This document shows positions 8,625-18,214 of a DNA stretch of 64,000 bases, piece by piece. The stretch lies in the NCBI GenBank assembly GCA_963764805.1, contig CAVXUB010000005.1:361397-425396 (forward strand), in the 5' to 3' direction. The translations under genes and the position numbers were made by a program. The stretch is from CAVXUB01 sp963764805 (GTDB lineage: Bacteria; Actinomycetota; Acidimicrobiia; Acidimicrobiales; Bog-793). Below the pieces are notes generated by a model. It was not told the DNA's origin. It searched no databases and saw only the letters and a program-made list of their open reading frames with translations. Every line of letters starts with the position of its first letter. Position 1 is the first letter of the stretch.

Positions 8625-10418
8625 TCAGCGGTAGTCGCGGGGGATCCGGAAGACGCCCTGCGTCCCCTTGTGCGTCTCGGACTGGACGACCACCGGAACG
8701 GCCTCACCGGGGCCCTCGCCGTCCCCGTCGCCGTCGCCGTCTCCCCAGGCACCGTCCCCGAACGCCGAGCCCAGCCCGTCGCCGTTGCCGAGCGGCGACA
8801 TCGTGACTACAGGCGCCGGCCGGGTGGCCACGTAGGCGACGGCGTCGGCCTGCTCACGGTCCATGTCGATGTGCTCGAGATCGATCGGCGGATGCGTGAT
8901 CACCTCGTCGCCGGGACGCACCTCGGTTGGCACCGCCATGTAGGCGCCGCTGGCGGTGCGCAGCATGATGTTCGCCCGCTTGCGCTTGCCGGCATCGGGT
9001 ACCGCCTGCAACTCCTTGCAGATCTTGTACGCGACGGGCCCGACGATGATCGGCACGACGATGCAGAGGATGCGGAACCACTGCAGCACGTTGTTGAGCG
9101 AGATGTCCAGGTAATTGGCGAGGACGTCGGTCGCGCTGGCGCCGAACAGGACCAGGTAGAAGGCGAGCACCGTGGCGCCGATCGCCGTGCGCACCGGGCG
9201 GTCCCGAGGCCGGTCGAGCACATGGTGCTCCGCCCTGTCCTTGGTGAACTTCGCCTCCAGCCACGGCCAGACGAAGATCAGGTTGAACGTGATGCCCGGC
9301 AACAGCACGCCGGGGAAGAAGGCGTTCGGGATCATGTGGCCGTTGCCCCAGAAGGGGAAGACGATCTCCCACGCAGGCATCACCCGCAGAGCACCGTCCA
9401 GCCACCCCATGTACCAGTCGGGCTGGACGGCGTAGGTGACGTTGTAGGGGACGTACTGGCCGTAGAGCCAGATCGGGTTGATCTGGACGAAGGCGGCGAG
9501 GAGTGCGGTGATGCCGGTCGTGAGGAAGAAGAAGCCACCCGTCTTGGCGGCGAAGGTCGGCCACATCGGCGAGCCGACGACGTTCTCGTCCGTGGCGCCG
9601 GCCCCCTTGAAGTGCGTGTGCTTGTGGCGCATCAAGAGACCCAGGTGGGCGCCGATCAGGCCGAGGATGATCAGCGGCAGCACGAGGACGTGCAGGATGA
9701 AGAACCTCGGGATGATCGCCGTCGTCGCCCCGTAGTTGCCACCGAACAGGAAGAACGCCAGGTACGAACCGACCAGCGGGACCGACAGCAGCACCGAGAA
9801 GGCGATCCGGAGGCCCGTGCCGGACACGAGGTCGTCGGGCAGCGAATAACCCAGGAAGCCGTTGAAGATGGCGAGGATCAGCAGCGTGGCGCCGATCACC
9901 CAGTTGATCTCACGCGGGCGGCGGAACGCGCCCGTGAAGAAGATGCGGATCATGTGCACCACGATCGAGCCGACGAAGATGTTGGCTCCCCAGTGGTGCA
10001 TCTGGCGCATCACGAGCCCGAAGCGCACGTCGAACGACAGGTTGATCGTCGACTGGTACGCCTCCGACACGGTCTGACCGCGCAACGGCGCATAGGACCC
10101 GTGGTACACGACGAGCTGGCCGGAGGGGACGAAATAGAGCGTGAGGAAGATGCCCGTGAGGACGAGCATGATGAACGAGTAGAGGGCGATCTCGCCCAAC
10201 ATGAAGGACCAGTGGTCGGGGAAGATCTTGTTGATCAGGCTGCGGCCGCTGCCCGAGATGCCGAGGCGGACGTCCAGCCAGTCGAAGACCTGCTCGATCT
10301 TGTTGGGCTTGGTGTTCGCCGGCGGTCGTGGGAAGGGCGCCCGGGGGCGTGTCGGCGGGGCGGTGCTCGGGCGGGGCGGGGCGATCGTCGCCGCCGGCTT
10401 GGCGGCGGTGTCAGCCAT
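8625..10418 (-). CDS. qcrB: Cytochrome bc1 complex cytochrome b subunit
   Basis: Membrane diheme subunit (597 aa) that oxidises menaquinol in the actinobacterial bcc-aa3 supercomplex. It has about eight or nine helices. Heme ligand histidines are in QMHHWGANIFVGSIVVHMIR and in FILHVLVLP/IGAHLGLLMRHKH. The Qo-site region is represented by QPDWYMGWLDGALR. The N-terminus is Pro/Ala-rich and the C-terminus has a low-complexity GDGDGDGDGEG stretch. The gene is last in ctaE-qcrC-qcrA-qcrB and overlaps qcrA by 8 bases. Confidence 0.95.
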   Translation of the reverse strand: MADTAAKPAATIAPPRPSTAPPTRPRAPFPRPPANTKPNKIEQVFDWLDVRLGISGSGRSLINKIFPDHWSFMLGEIALYSFIMLVLTGIFLTLYFVPSGQLVVYHGSYAPLRGQTVSEAYQSTINLSFDVRFGLVMRQMHHWGANIFVGSIVVHMIRIFFTGAFRRPREINWVIGATLLILAIFNGFLGYSLPDDLVSGTGLRIAFSVLLSVPLVGSYLAFFLFGGNYGATTAIIPRFFILHVLVLPLIILGLIGAHLGLLMRHKHTHFKGAGATDENVVGSPMWPTFAAKTGGFFFLTTGITALLAAFVQINPIWLYGQYVPYNVTYAVQPDWYMGWLDGALRVMPAWEIVFPFWGNGHMIPNAFFPGVLLPGITFNLIFVWPWLEAKFTKDRAEHHVLDRPRDRPVRTAIGATVLAFYLVLFGASATDVLANYLDISLNNVLQWFRILCIVVPIIVGPVAYKICKELQAVPDAGKRKRANIMLRTASGAYMAVPTEVRPGDEVITHPPIDLEHIDMDREQADAVAYVATRPAPVVTMSPLGNGDGLGSAFGDGAWGDGDGDGDGEGPGEAVPVVVQSETHKGTQGVFRIPRDYR

Positions 10419-11487
10419 TGCTGTTACCCCGCTCCCAGAATCCCGGTCCGACGGCCTCGTCGTAACCCCTTTGCGCGCACAGGTATCCCTCGCTGTCTAT
10501 GAACAAGGGTAGCTGCGGCAGCGGCCGAGGTGCAGGCCCGAAGACCGGGATCGCTCCGTCCAGGACGTCGAACAGCGACTGGTGACAGGGGCACAGCAAC
10601 TGCTGCGTCTCCCGCTGGTAGAGGGCGACAGGGCAGCCGGCATGCGTGCAGACCCTCGAGTACGCGATGTAGCCCTGAGGCGACCAGCTCTCGCGGCCCG
10701 GCTGGAGGATCATGTCTGTCGAGTTCGGCCCGAGATACAAGAGGTTGGTCTGTGACATCGCGCCCCCGACGTCGTCGGGGGGGAAGACGGTCACCAGGGA
10801 GCCGGGGGTGACCTCACCGACCTTGACCGGGGTGTTGTCGATCCGCGTCAGGCGGGCGCCCTTCTTCCACGATGACTGGAAGAGCGTGCCCTCCGGCAGC
10901 GGACCGAGCGAGCGGAGCAGGGGGAAGGCGGCCACGATGCCGAGGATCCCGGAGGCGGCCCCGAGCAGCTTGGCGAGCATCTTGCGTCGTCCCTGTATCG
11001 CGATCAGGCCGCGGCTCGAGAAGTCGCCGAGGAAGTTCTCCCGCTCCTCGGGAGTCGGCACGAGACGGTGCCTTGGCTCCTCGAATGGTCCCTTCGGCAT
11101 CAGGTACTTGCCCCACACGACCATTGCCGCGCCTGTGGCCAACATCCCTCCGCCGAGGGTCGCGCCGAGCCAGATGGAGGGAGCGTTCTGCCAATAGGCG
11201 GCACCGAAGCCGGCGAAACCTGCCATACCGAGCAGGAAGCACAGTGCCGCAGCTTGCTCTGCCCGGGCCGGGTGCCTGGCGGCGGGCCTGAACTGTGGCG
11301 CGTTCAGCGACAGCGTCTCGAGCGTGCTGTCGCCACGGCCGCCTGCACCCTCGTCGGAATGTGTGTGGGCGCTGCTGCGAGCGCCTTCGTGCCCGGCGTG
11401 CGAAAGATGCCCGCCCTCGTGTCCCTCGCCGTCACCGGCTCCGCCCGTACCGCCGCCGGCAGGTCCGTGCCCGATCTCGTCAGGCAT
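10411..11487 (-). CDS. qcrA: Cytochrome bc1 complex Rieske iron-sulfur subunit
   Basis: Rieske protein (358 aa from ATG 11487) that takes electrons from menaquinol and passes them to the diheme cytochrome QcrC. The [2Fe-2S] ligands are CTHAGCP and CPCHQS, with the disulfide Cys in the same loops. Three hydrophobic helices precede the soluble domain, as in other actinobacteria. The N-terminal ~50 residues are rich in His, Gly and Ala (GHEGGHLSHAGHEG, then SSAHTHSDEG), unusual for the family. The start overlaps the qcrC stop by 8 bases. Confidence 0.95.
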   Translation of the reverse strand: MPDEIGHGPAGGGTGGAGDGEGHEGGHLSHAGHEGARSSAHTHSDEGAGGRGDSTLETLSLNAPQFRPAARHPARAEQAAALCFLLGMAGFAGFGAAYWQNAPSIWLGATLGGGMLATGAAMVVWGKYLMPKGPFEEPRHRLVPTPEERENFLGDFSSRGLIAIQGRRKMLAKLLGAASGILGIVAAFPLLRSLGPLPEGTLFQSSWKKGARLTRIDNTPVKVGEVTPGSLVTVFPPDDVGGAMSQTNLLYLGPNSTDMILQPGRESWSPQGYIAYSRVCTHAGCPVALYQRETQQLLCPCHQSLFDVLDGAIPVFGPAPRPLPQLPLFIDSEGYLCAQRGYDEAVGPGFWERGNSNG

Positions 11488-12415
11488 GAGCCATCTCCCC
11501 CGAACCGAGAGCCTCCGGGCCGCCCCCGTGGCCGGGGCCTCCCGAACTCCCCTGCCCTTCGGGGCCCTCGTGCTCCGCCTCCTCTTCACGCTCCGTTCGG
11601 TCGCCGACCCAGAACGCCACGAGCACGCAGGCGCCGACTCCTGCCAACAGCCCGACGAAACCCTCCGCCACCGGGCCGACACCCCCGAGGCTCAGGCCGC
11701 CCGGCGAGGCTGGATGCTGGATCGAGTTGATCACGTAGTCGGCGACGTCGTTGATCTCCGCCGGAGTGAAGTTCCCCTTCAGGTCGGGCATGTTCCCGGG
11801 CCCGGTCTCGATCGCCTCCGCCACCATCACGGCCGTGACGCCGTGCAGCGAAGGTGCGTGGTAGCCCTCGGCGATGGCGTCGCCGAATCCCGTGATCGTA
11901 TGGCAGCCGGCGCAGTTCAACGAGAAGAGCTGGAAGCCGGTGGCGATGTCGGCGTTCTTCAGGTTCACCGTCGGGACGGCGACGCCCCCGGGCGACAGCG
12001 AGGTGATGTAGGCGACGATCTGGGAGATCTCGTGCTGGTTGAACCGCGGCGGCTTGTTCTCAGGTTGCAGAGTCGGCTCGGCGAGCGGCATCCACCCCGA
12101 CTGCAGGAAGAGCGAGATGATGGCGCCGCCGACGCCGAGGAGGCTGGGGCCACGTTTCGGACCGTTGCCTCCCACGCCCGCCGCATCCGGCCCGTGGCAG
12201 GACGAGCAGTTGCTGGCGAAGAGCGCCTGGCCGGCGATCTCGTCGGGCGTCATCGAAGGCGATGCCGGCACCATCCCCGCCGTCCGGACAGCGGGAGCAG
12301 CAGCCGTCGGCGAGCCGGTCGAGGCTCCGGCGGGTGGCCCGCCGAGCACGAAGATCCCGATCAGGGCGGCGAGTGCCGCCAATGCCAAGGGAGCGAGGAG
12401 GCGACGCATTCTCAT
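11480..12415 (-). CDS. qcrC: Diheme cytochrome c subunit of the bc1 complex
   Basis: Membrane-anchored cytochrome cc (311 aa) bridging QcrB and the aa3 oxidase, replacing a soluble cytochrome c. It starts with an N-terminal signal-anchor (MRMRRLLAPLALAALAA), then two c-type heme sites CSSCH and CAGCH spaced about 110 residues apart. A C-terminal helix (GFVGLLAGVGACVLVAFWVG) follows, with an acidic then Gly/His-rich tail. The start ATG 12415 overlaps the ctaE stop (ATGA). Confidence 0.94.
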   Translation of the reverse strand: MRMRRLLAPLALAALAALIGIFVLGGPPAGASTGSPTAAAPAVRTAGMVPASPSMTPDEIAGQALFASNCSSCHGPDAAGVGGNGPKRGPSLLGVGGAIISLFLQSGWMPLAEPTLQPENKPPRFNQHEISQIVAYITSLSPGGVAVPTVNLKNADIATGFQLFSLNCAGCHTITGFGDAIAEGYHAPSLHGVTAVMVAEAIETGPGNMPDLKGNFTPAEINDVADYVINSIQHPASPGGLSLGGVGPVAEGFVGLLAGVGACVLVAFWVGDRTEREEEAEHEGPEGQGSSGGPGHGGGPEALGSGEMAHA

Positions 12416-13014
12416 GAGAACAGGAAGAGGGCGCTGAAGAGCCCGATCCAGACGATATCCACGAAGTGCCAGTAATAGCTGACGGCCTGGAACACCGACG
12501 TCTCGCCGGGGTCCCCGACCGGACCTTTGATGCGTCCGAACAGGGCGATCATCGCTACGAGGCCGAGCAGCACGTGGAGGCCGTGGAGACCGGACATGAT
12601 GAAGAAGAGCGACCCGTAGGCGCCGGCGCCGGTGCTCGGGCTGAAGGGAAGCGTGATCCACTCGTAACCTTGGTTGCCGAGGAACATCGCCCCGAGGAAG
12701 AAGCTGATACCCAGCCAGATCTTCGCCTTCAGCTTGTGTCCTTGCTCCTGGGCCCAGACCGCCACCTGCATCGTCGGGCTGGAGACCAGCAGCACGGCGC
12801 TGAAGATGAGCGCCTGGTAGGTGTCGAGGTGCGGGTTGGCGGGCGGCCATACCGGCGCATGGGCCCGGATCGTGAAAAAGGCGGCGAAGAGGCTCGAGAA
12901 GAACATGAACTCCGAGCCGAGCCAGATCATCACGCCGACCGCCAGCAGCTGCGGCCGCTCGCCGGGCGCGTGGCCGCGAAGCTGCGCGCGTTGGAGGGCG
13001 AGAGCGTCACTCAC
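12412..13014 (-). CDS. ctaE: Cytochrome c oxidase subunit III
   Basis: Five-helix membrane subunit (200 aa) of the aa3 oxidase. Family motifs include MIWLGSEFMFFSSLFAAFF, NQGYEW, SGLHGLHVLLGL and YYWHFVDIVWIGLFSALF. GTG 13014 starts the conserved region; an upstream in-frame start at 13053 adds a non-conserved extension. It is first in the ctaE-qcrC-qcrA-qcrB operon, the usual actinobacterial order, and is divergent from hemE across an 84-bp promoter region. Confidence 0.94.
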   Translation of the reverse strand: MSDALALQRAQLRGHAPGERPQLLAVGVMIWLGSEFMFFSSLFAAFFTIRAHAPVWPPANPHLDTYQALIFSAVLLVSSPTMQVAVWAQEQGHKLKAKIWLGISFFLGAMFLGNQGYEWITLPFSPSTGAGAYGSLFFIMSGLHGLHVLLGLVAMIALFGRIKGPVGDPGETSVFQAVSYYWHFVDIVWIGLFSALFLFS

Positions 13015-13098
13015 GGCCCTACTTCTTAGTCCAACCCCGAGGGCGCCGGCCAACTCCGGAGCGGCGCCCGTGACCTCGTCCGCAGCCTCGGTAGCCTC

Positions 13099-14181
13099 GT
13101 GTCAGTGACCGCCCCGGGACCGATCCCAATGCCAATCGCAGACGGGCGATTCCTGCGCGCGTGCCGCCGCCAGCCAGTCGACCGCGTTCCCGTCTGGTTC
13201 ATGCGCCAGGCGGGGCGCTCGCTTCCCGAGTACAGGGCGCTCCGGGGTAGCGGGTCGATCCTCGATGCGATCTGCGACCCCGGGCTGGCCGCTGAGATCA
13301 CGATGCAGCCCGTCCGGCGGTACGGCGTGGACGCCGCCATCCTCTTCTCCGACATCGTCGTGCCGGTTTCCGCCCTCGGCGTCGGGGTGGAGGTCGTGGC
13401 GGGGGTTGGTCCGGTCGTGGAGGAGCCGTTTCGGAGGGCCGAGGATCTGGGGAGGCTGCGTCCCCTCGATCCCGAGAGCGACACGCCCTACGTGCTGGAG
13501 ACCATCAAGGCGCTGGTCGGCGAGCTGGAGGTGCCGTTGATCGGCTTTGCCGGCGGCCCTTTCACCGTGGCGAGCTACCTGGTGGAGGGAGGGCCGTCGC
13601 GCACCTTCGCCCGTACCAAGGCTCTGATGCACGGGGACCCTGTGACGTGGCGGGGGTTGCTCGACTCGCTGGCGGAGACTTGCGTCGCCTTCCTGCGGGC
13701 GCAGGTCGAAGCCGGCGCCAGCGCTGTGCAGCTGTTCGACAGCTGGGCGGGGGCTCTCTCCCGGCTCGAGTACGAGCGCTTCGTGCTGCCGGCGACGCGC
13801 CGTGTGCTGGAAGGGGTGGGCGATCTCGGGGTGCCGCGGATCCACTTCGGCGTCGGGACCTCTGAGCTGCTCGACCTGATGACCTCCGGCGGCGCCGACG
13901 TGGTCGGCGTCGATTGGAGGGTGTCGCTGACCGAAGCCAGCCGCCGGGCGGCACGCAGCGGGCGCACCGTCGCCGTGCAGGGGAACATGGACCCGGCGAT
14001 GGTCTTCGCCCCGCTCCCCGTGGTGGAAGCGGAGGTAGCGCGCGTGCTGCAGGACGGCGCCGGTGCCCCAGCCCACATCTTCAACCTCGGGCACGGGGTC
14101 CTGCCGGAGACGGATCCGGGCGTCCTGGCGCACGTGGTCGAGCTGGTTCACAGCTGGCAACCGCCGATGGAGCAATCGTGA
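13099..14181 (+). CDS. hemE: Uroporphyrinogen decarboxylase
   Basis: Cytoplasmic enzyme (360 aa, GTG start) that decarboxylates uroporphyrinogen III to coproporphyrinogen III. Family motifs are PVWFMRQAGRSLPEYR at the N-terminus, ILFSDI with the substrate-binding Asp, GFAGGPFTVASYLVEG and VQGNMDP, with NLGHGVLPETDP near the end. It overlaps hemH by four bases, so hemE-hemH-hemY form one operon, divergent from the respiratory operon that uses the heme. Confidence 0.95.
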   Translation: MSVTAPGPIPMPIADGRFLRACRRQPVDRVPVWFMRQAGRSLPEYRALRGSGSILDAICDPGLAAEITMQPVRRYGVDAAILFSDIVVPVSALGVGVEVVAGVGPVVEEPFRRAEDLGRLRPLDPESDTPYVLETIKALVGELEVPLIGFAGGPFTVASYLVEGGPSRTFARTKALMHGDPVTWRGLLDSLAETCVAFLRAQVEAGASAVQLFDSWAGALSRLEYERFVLPATRRVLEGVGDLGVPRIHFGVGTSELLDLMTSGGADVVGVDWRVSLTEASRRAARSGRTVAVQGNMDPAMVFAPLPVVEAEVARVLQDGAGAPAHIFNLGHGVLPETDPGVLAHVVELVHSWQPPMEQS

Positions 14182-15140
14182 GCACCCCCGCCACCGGCGT
14201 AGTCGTCATGTCCTACGGCACACCCTCCGGGCCGGAGGACGTCGAGGCGTTCTACACCGACGTCCGCCGTGGCAGGCCGCCGAGCGATGAGCAGCTTGCC
14301 GACTTGCAACGTCGCTACGGTGCGATCGGCGGGGTCTCGCCGCTCGCCGCCCGCACGCGATCGCAGGTCGACGCCATCCAGCGAGCCCTCGATGCCATCG
14401 CACCCGAGCAGTACCGAGCAGCCCTCGCTACAAAACACAGCCATCCCCGCATCGAGGACGCCGTCTCCCAGCTTGCGGCCCTCGGCACGAAGCGGGTGGT
14501 CGGCCTGGTACTGGCGCCTCACTATTCCTCACTCAGCGTCGGCGAGTACGCCGCCCGCCTGCAGCAGTCTGCAGCCGACCACGAGATGGACTCGACCTGC
14601 ATCAGATCGTGGGCCACGATGCCCGCACTCGTGGAGGTGCTCGCCGAGCGAGTGGAGGCGGCGCTCGGCAGCCTCGCTCAGATGCTCCGGCCGGACGACC
14701 CGGTGGAGGTGCTGTTCACGGCCCACAGCCTGCCGGCGCGGATCCGCCAGATGGGCGATCCCTACGAGCAGGAGCTGACCGATACGGCGAGGGCTGTGGC
14801 GGCCGTCGTGAAGCTGGGTGAGCCGGGGAGGCCGGCGTACCGGACCGGCTGGCAGAGCGCGGGGCGCACCGGAGAGCCCTGGCTCGGCCCGGACCTTCTC
14901 GACAGCGTGCGCCAGCGCGCCGAGGACGGCATCAAGGGCCTCGTCGTGTGTCCTGCCGGGTTCACCTCCGACCACCTGGAGGTGCTCTATGACGTCGACA
15001 TCGACGCTGCCCGGGTGGCGGACGGGTGCGGCGTGGCGTTGGTGCGTACGGCGTCGCTGAACGACGAGCCGCGGGTGTGCGAGGGGTTGGCGCGCCTTGT
15101 CGTCGAGGCCTGGCCGGAGCTCGCGGGGGCTGTTTCGTGA
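14178..15140 (+). CDS. hemH: Ferrochelatase (coproporphyrin-type)
   Basis: Enzyme of 320 aa that inserts iron into the porphyrin. In Actinomycetota it acts on coproporphyrin III (CpfC). Visible motifs are VMSYGTPSGPEDVEAFY, the active-site His region LATKHSHPRIEDAV, TAHSLPARI, and FTSDHLEVLYDVD with the catalytic Glu. GTG 14178 overlaps the hemE stop. Several Cys residues are present, but I cannot tell whether they bind the [2Fe-2S] cluster known in some actinobacterial ferrochelatases. No coproheme decarboxylase gene (hemQ/chdC) is seen in the window. Confidence 0.93.
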   Translation: MSTPATGVVVMSYGTPSGPEDVEAFYTDVRRGRPPSDEQLADLQRRYGAIGGVSPLAARTRSQVDAIQRALDAIAPEQYRAALATKHSHPRIEDAVSQLAALGTKRVVGLVLAPHYSSLSVGEYAARLQQSAADHEMDSTCIRSWATMPALVEVLAERVEAALGSLAQMLRPDDPVEVLFTAHSLPARIRQMGDPYEQELTDTARAVAAVVKLGEPGRPAYRTGWQSAGRTGEPWLGPDLLDSVRQRAEDGIKGLVVCPAGFTSDHLEVLYDVDIDAARVADGCGVALVRTASLNDEPRVCEGLARLVVEAWPELAGAVS

Positions 15141-16636
15141 CTGGGGGGCGCCCGCGGCTGGTAGTGGTCGGGGGCGGGATCAGCGGGCTGGCGGCCGCCT
15201 GGTCGCTGGCACAGCAGAGCGGCGCCGAGGTGATCCTTCTCGAGGCCGCCGACAGGCTCGGTGGCCGCATCGAGACGGAGACCTTCGCCGGTTGCCCGGT
15301 GGACACGGGAGCCGACGCCTTCATCACCCGAACGGCCGCCGCCGAGCAGCTCTGCCGGGACCTCGGCCTCGGGGACGAGCTGGAGGCGCCTGCCACGGCA
15401 GAAGCCTCGATCCTGGCCGGCGGCAGCCTGAGGCCGATCCCCAAGGGCCTCGTGATGGGTGTCCCGACGGACTTCGCCCAGCTCCTCCGGGCGCGCTTGC
15501 TGACGCCGGGGGGCATGGCACGCGCTGCCGCCGACCTCGTGCTGCCGCGCCGGCAGGGGACGTGCGACGACCCGTCTGTTGCTCAGGCCCTCGCACCGAG
15601 GCTCGGGCGGCAGGTCGTGGAACGGCTCGTCGAGCCTCTCGTCGGCGGGATCAACGCCGGCCAGGCGGATCGGCTCTCGCTCGCCTCGACCGCACCGCAG
15701 CTGGCGGCGATGATTGGCGGCCACCGGAGCGTGATCCTCGCCCTCCGCAAAGGCCGCTCGGCCTTGGCGTCAGATGGGGCGGCGGGTGAGGCGGCGGCAG
15801 GGATACCTCGGCCCCTGTTCCTCGGCCTGAGACGGGGTCTGGAGAGCCTCGTGGGCGCACTGGCCGAGGCGATCGCCGGCAGGGGCGCGACGATCCGGCT
15901 CGGCATGCGGGTCGAGTCGCTGGAGCGGGCCGGAGACAGGTACGTGCTCTCCGTGAAGCCGGTGAGCGGCGCGGCGGAACGGCTGGAGGCGGATGCCGTG
16001 ATCATCGCCACTCCCTCCTACGAGGCGGCGAGGATGCTGGAGCACCTCGTGCCGGCGGCGGCCGCCGAGCTCGCCGCCATCCATTACGCCTCGGTCGCAC
16101 TGGTGATGCTCAGCTGGCCGGTGACGGCGCTCCCGTACCGCCCAGCAGGATCTCCGGCGAGCGGTCCCCATCGCGCAGGCGGGCAGGTGCTGCCGGGGAG
16201 CGGGTTCCTGGTCCCGAGGACCGGTCGCTACCTGATCACCGCCGCCACTTTCACGTCCTCGAAGTGGCCCCGCTCCTCGGTCCCCGGCCGAGTGGTGATC
16301 CGAGCCTCGACGGGCCACTACGGCGACGATCGTCACGAGCGGCTGACGGACGCCGAGCTTGTTGCAAGGGTCCGTGAGGAGCTGGCGTCGATCCTCGGGA
16401 TAACGGGCCCCCCACTGGCTCACCTGGTGCGGCGGCACCCGCGGTCCTTCCCGCAGTACGAGCCAGGGCACCGCGCCCGCGTGGAGAGGATCCGCAAGGC
16501 TCTGTCGGGACTTCCCGGGCTGTGCGTAGCAGGCGCTGCCTACGACGGGATCGGGATCCCCTCCTGCATCCTCTCGGGTCAGCAGGCGGCAGGGTCCGTC
16601 ACGGCCGCGCCGGTGGGCACAGGTCCGGGACGGTGA
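15137..16636 (+). CDS. hemY: Coproporphyrinogen/protoporphyrinogen oxidase (HemY type)
   Basis: FAD-dependent oxidase (499 aa) of the HemY/CgoX family, giving coproporphyrin III in this pathway. The N-terminal dinucleotide fold is VVVGGGISGLAAAWSL, followed by LLEAADRLGGRIETE. The C-terminal FAD contact is LPGLCVAGAAYDGIGIPSC. GTG 15137 overlaps the hemH stop by four bases. Its own stop overlaps the lnt start. The order hemE-hemH-hemY matches gram-positive coproporphyrin-dependent heme synthesis. Confidence 0.92.
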   Translation: MTGGRPRLVVVGGGISGLAAAWSLAQQSGAEVILLEAADRLGGRIETETFAGCPVDTGADAFITRTAAAEQLCRDLGLGDELEAPATAEASILAGGSLRPIPKGLVMGVPTDFAQLLRARLLTPGGMARAAADLVLPRRQGTCDDPSVAQALAPRLGRQVVERLVEPLVGGINAGQADRLSLASTAPQLAAMIGGHRSVILALRKGRSALASDGAAGEAAAGIPRPLFLGLRRGLESLVGALAEAIAGRGATIRLGMRVESLERAGDRYVLSVKPVSGAAERLEADAVIIATPSYEAARMLEHLVPAAAAELAAIHYASVALVMLSWPVTALPYRPAGSPASGPHRAGGQVLPGSGFLVPRTGRYLITAATFTSSKWPRSSVPGRVVIRASTGHYGDDRHERLTDAELVARVREELASILGITGPPLAHLVRRHPRSFPQYEPGHRARVERIRKALSGLPGLCVAGAAYDGIGIPSCILSGQQAAGSVTAAPVGTGPGR

Positions 16637-18214
16637 CGGTCACGGTCGACCCGGTGGTGGCGCAGGCACCAGCCGCGGCGCCCCATCCCGCGGCTCGACA
16701 GCGGGTCGTGCTGGTGGTGGTGCCGACGCTCGCGGGAGCGCTCGTCGCCTTCTCCCTGCCGCCGTTCGGGCTGTGGCCGCTGGCGATCGCGGGCGTGGCG
16801 CTGCTCTTGCGTCACCTCGACGGCCGGACGCTCTGGCAGCGGTCGCTGGCCGGGCTGCTTGCCGGGCTCGGGCAGTTCGCCATCGGGTTGGCATGGGCCT
16901 TCCAGTTCAACGTAGGTGGATATGCCGCGCTGGTGGTCGCCGAGTCGCTCTTCCTCGCCGTCGCCTGCGCCCTCGTTCCAGGCGGACGCGGCCGGCTACC
17001 CGCCGCCATCGGGTTGCTCGTGCTCGCCGAGGCGGGCCGGCAGAGGTGGCCGTTCGGGGGCCTGCCGCTTGGTGGCATCTCCCTCGGGCAGGCCGGAGGA
17101 CCATTGCTCGGCATCGCCCGCCTCGGCGGGGACCTGCTCCTCACGGGAATGGTGTTCGTCGCCGGCGCCGGCCTCGGCGAGTTGATCCGCTGGGTCCCCT
17201 TCCCGAGGGAGCCGCACTCGCCCGACCCGGCCGCCGCTGCTCGCGCTCGGGCTGCTGGTGCTGGTTGTGGCGGTTGCCATCGCCGGCGCGACGGCTCCCG
17301 CCGGCGGGCCGCCGCTGAGAGAGATCCGGGTGGCCATCGTCCAGGGCGGCGGTTCGCGAGGCCTCAACCAGCTGCAGGTCCCGCCGGGCACCGTCTTCCG
17401 GGCCGCCGTCGCCCCCACCGAGAGCCTGCGCGGGCACCTCGATCTGGTTCTCTGGCCGGAGGACGTCGTCTCGCTCGACGGCCCCTTGTCCGGCTCGGAT
17501 GCGGAGGTCCTGCTCGCCAGCCTGGCCCGCCGCCTGCACACGACGCTGGCGGTAGGTGTGACAGAGCCCGTCGGGAGCACCCTGTTCCGCAACGAGATCG
17601 TGGCCTTCGCGCCCGACGGCCGGGTGGCCGCCACCTTCGAGAAGGTCCACCGGGTGCCGTTCGGCGAGTACGTGCCGTTCCGCTCGTTCTTCTCTCACCT
17701 CGCCAATCTGAACGACGTTCCCCGGGACGCGATACCCGGGAGCGGCAGCGGGATGATCGCTACGCCTGCGGGGCGTTTCGCCGTGCTCGTCTCGTACGAG
17801 GTGTTCTTCGCCGAGCGAGCGCGCTCGGGGGTCCACGCCGGCGGCGAGATGATCCTCGTGCCGACGAACACCTCCTCCTACTCGAGCAGCCAGGCACCCT
17901 CGCAGGAGATCGCCGCCTCCCGGCTTCGTGCAGTCGAGGAGGGCCGCGACCTGCTGCAAGCGGCGCCGACCGGGTACAGCGCCGTGGTCACCCCGCAGGG
18001 CCAGGTGATCGACCAGTCGCCGCTCGGGAGCCGCTACGTGATCGAGGCGACGGTGCCCCTGCGGGACGGCTCAACCCTCTACGAGCAGCTCGGCGATCTC
18101 CCGCTGGTCATCCTGGCGGCGTTGCTCGCCATCGTCGGCTGGGTGCTCGGACTGCAGGCGCCGCCCCGCAGGTCACGCCTGCGAAGGAAGACGCGCCAAG
18201 GTTCAGCGGGCTGA
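16633..18214 (+). CDS. lnt: Apolipoprotein N-acyltransferase-like protein; catalytic Cys replaced by Ser; one frameshift
   Basis: Lnt transfers the third acyl chain to lipoproteins in the membrane. The N-terminal half (from GTG 16633) has hydrophobic helices and WPFGGLPLGGISLGQAGGPL. The C-terminal half is a nitrilase-like domain with WPEDVV (catalytic Glu) and FEKVHRVPFGEYVP (catalytic Lys). The third catalytic residue, normally Cys in a CYE motif, is Ser (VSYEVFF, codon 17792-17794). The halves are in different frames. Removing one C from the run at 17226-17228 joins them as HSPDRPPLLALGLL, so the frameshift is probably an error. The Ser is separate from it and may mean altered or lost activity. 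Confidence 0.82.

Noticed and set aside
8670..10502. 610-codon open frame on the plus strand
   Set aside because: It is the antisense of qcrB; high GC makes long antisense frames, and its sequence is Arg/Asp/Val-rich with no family features.
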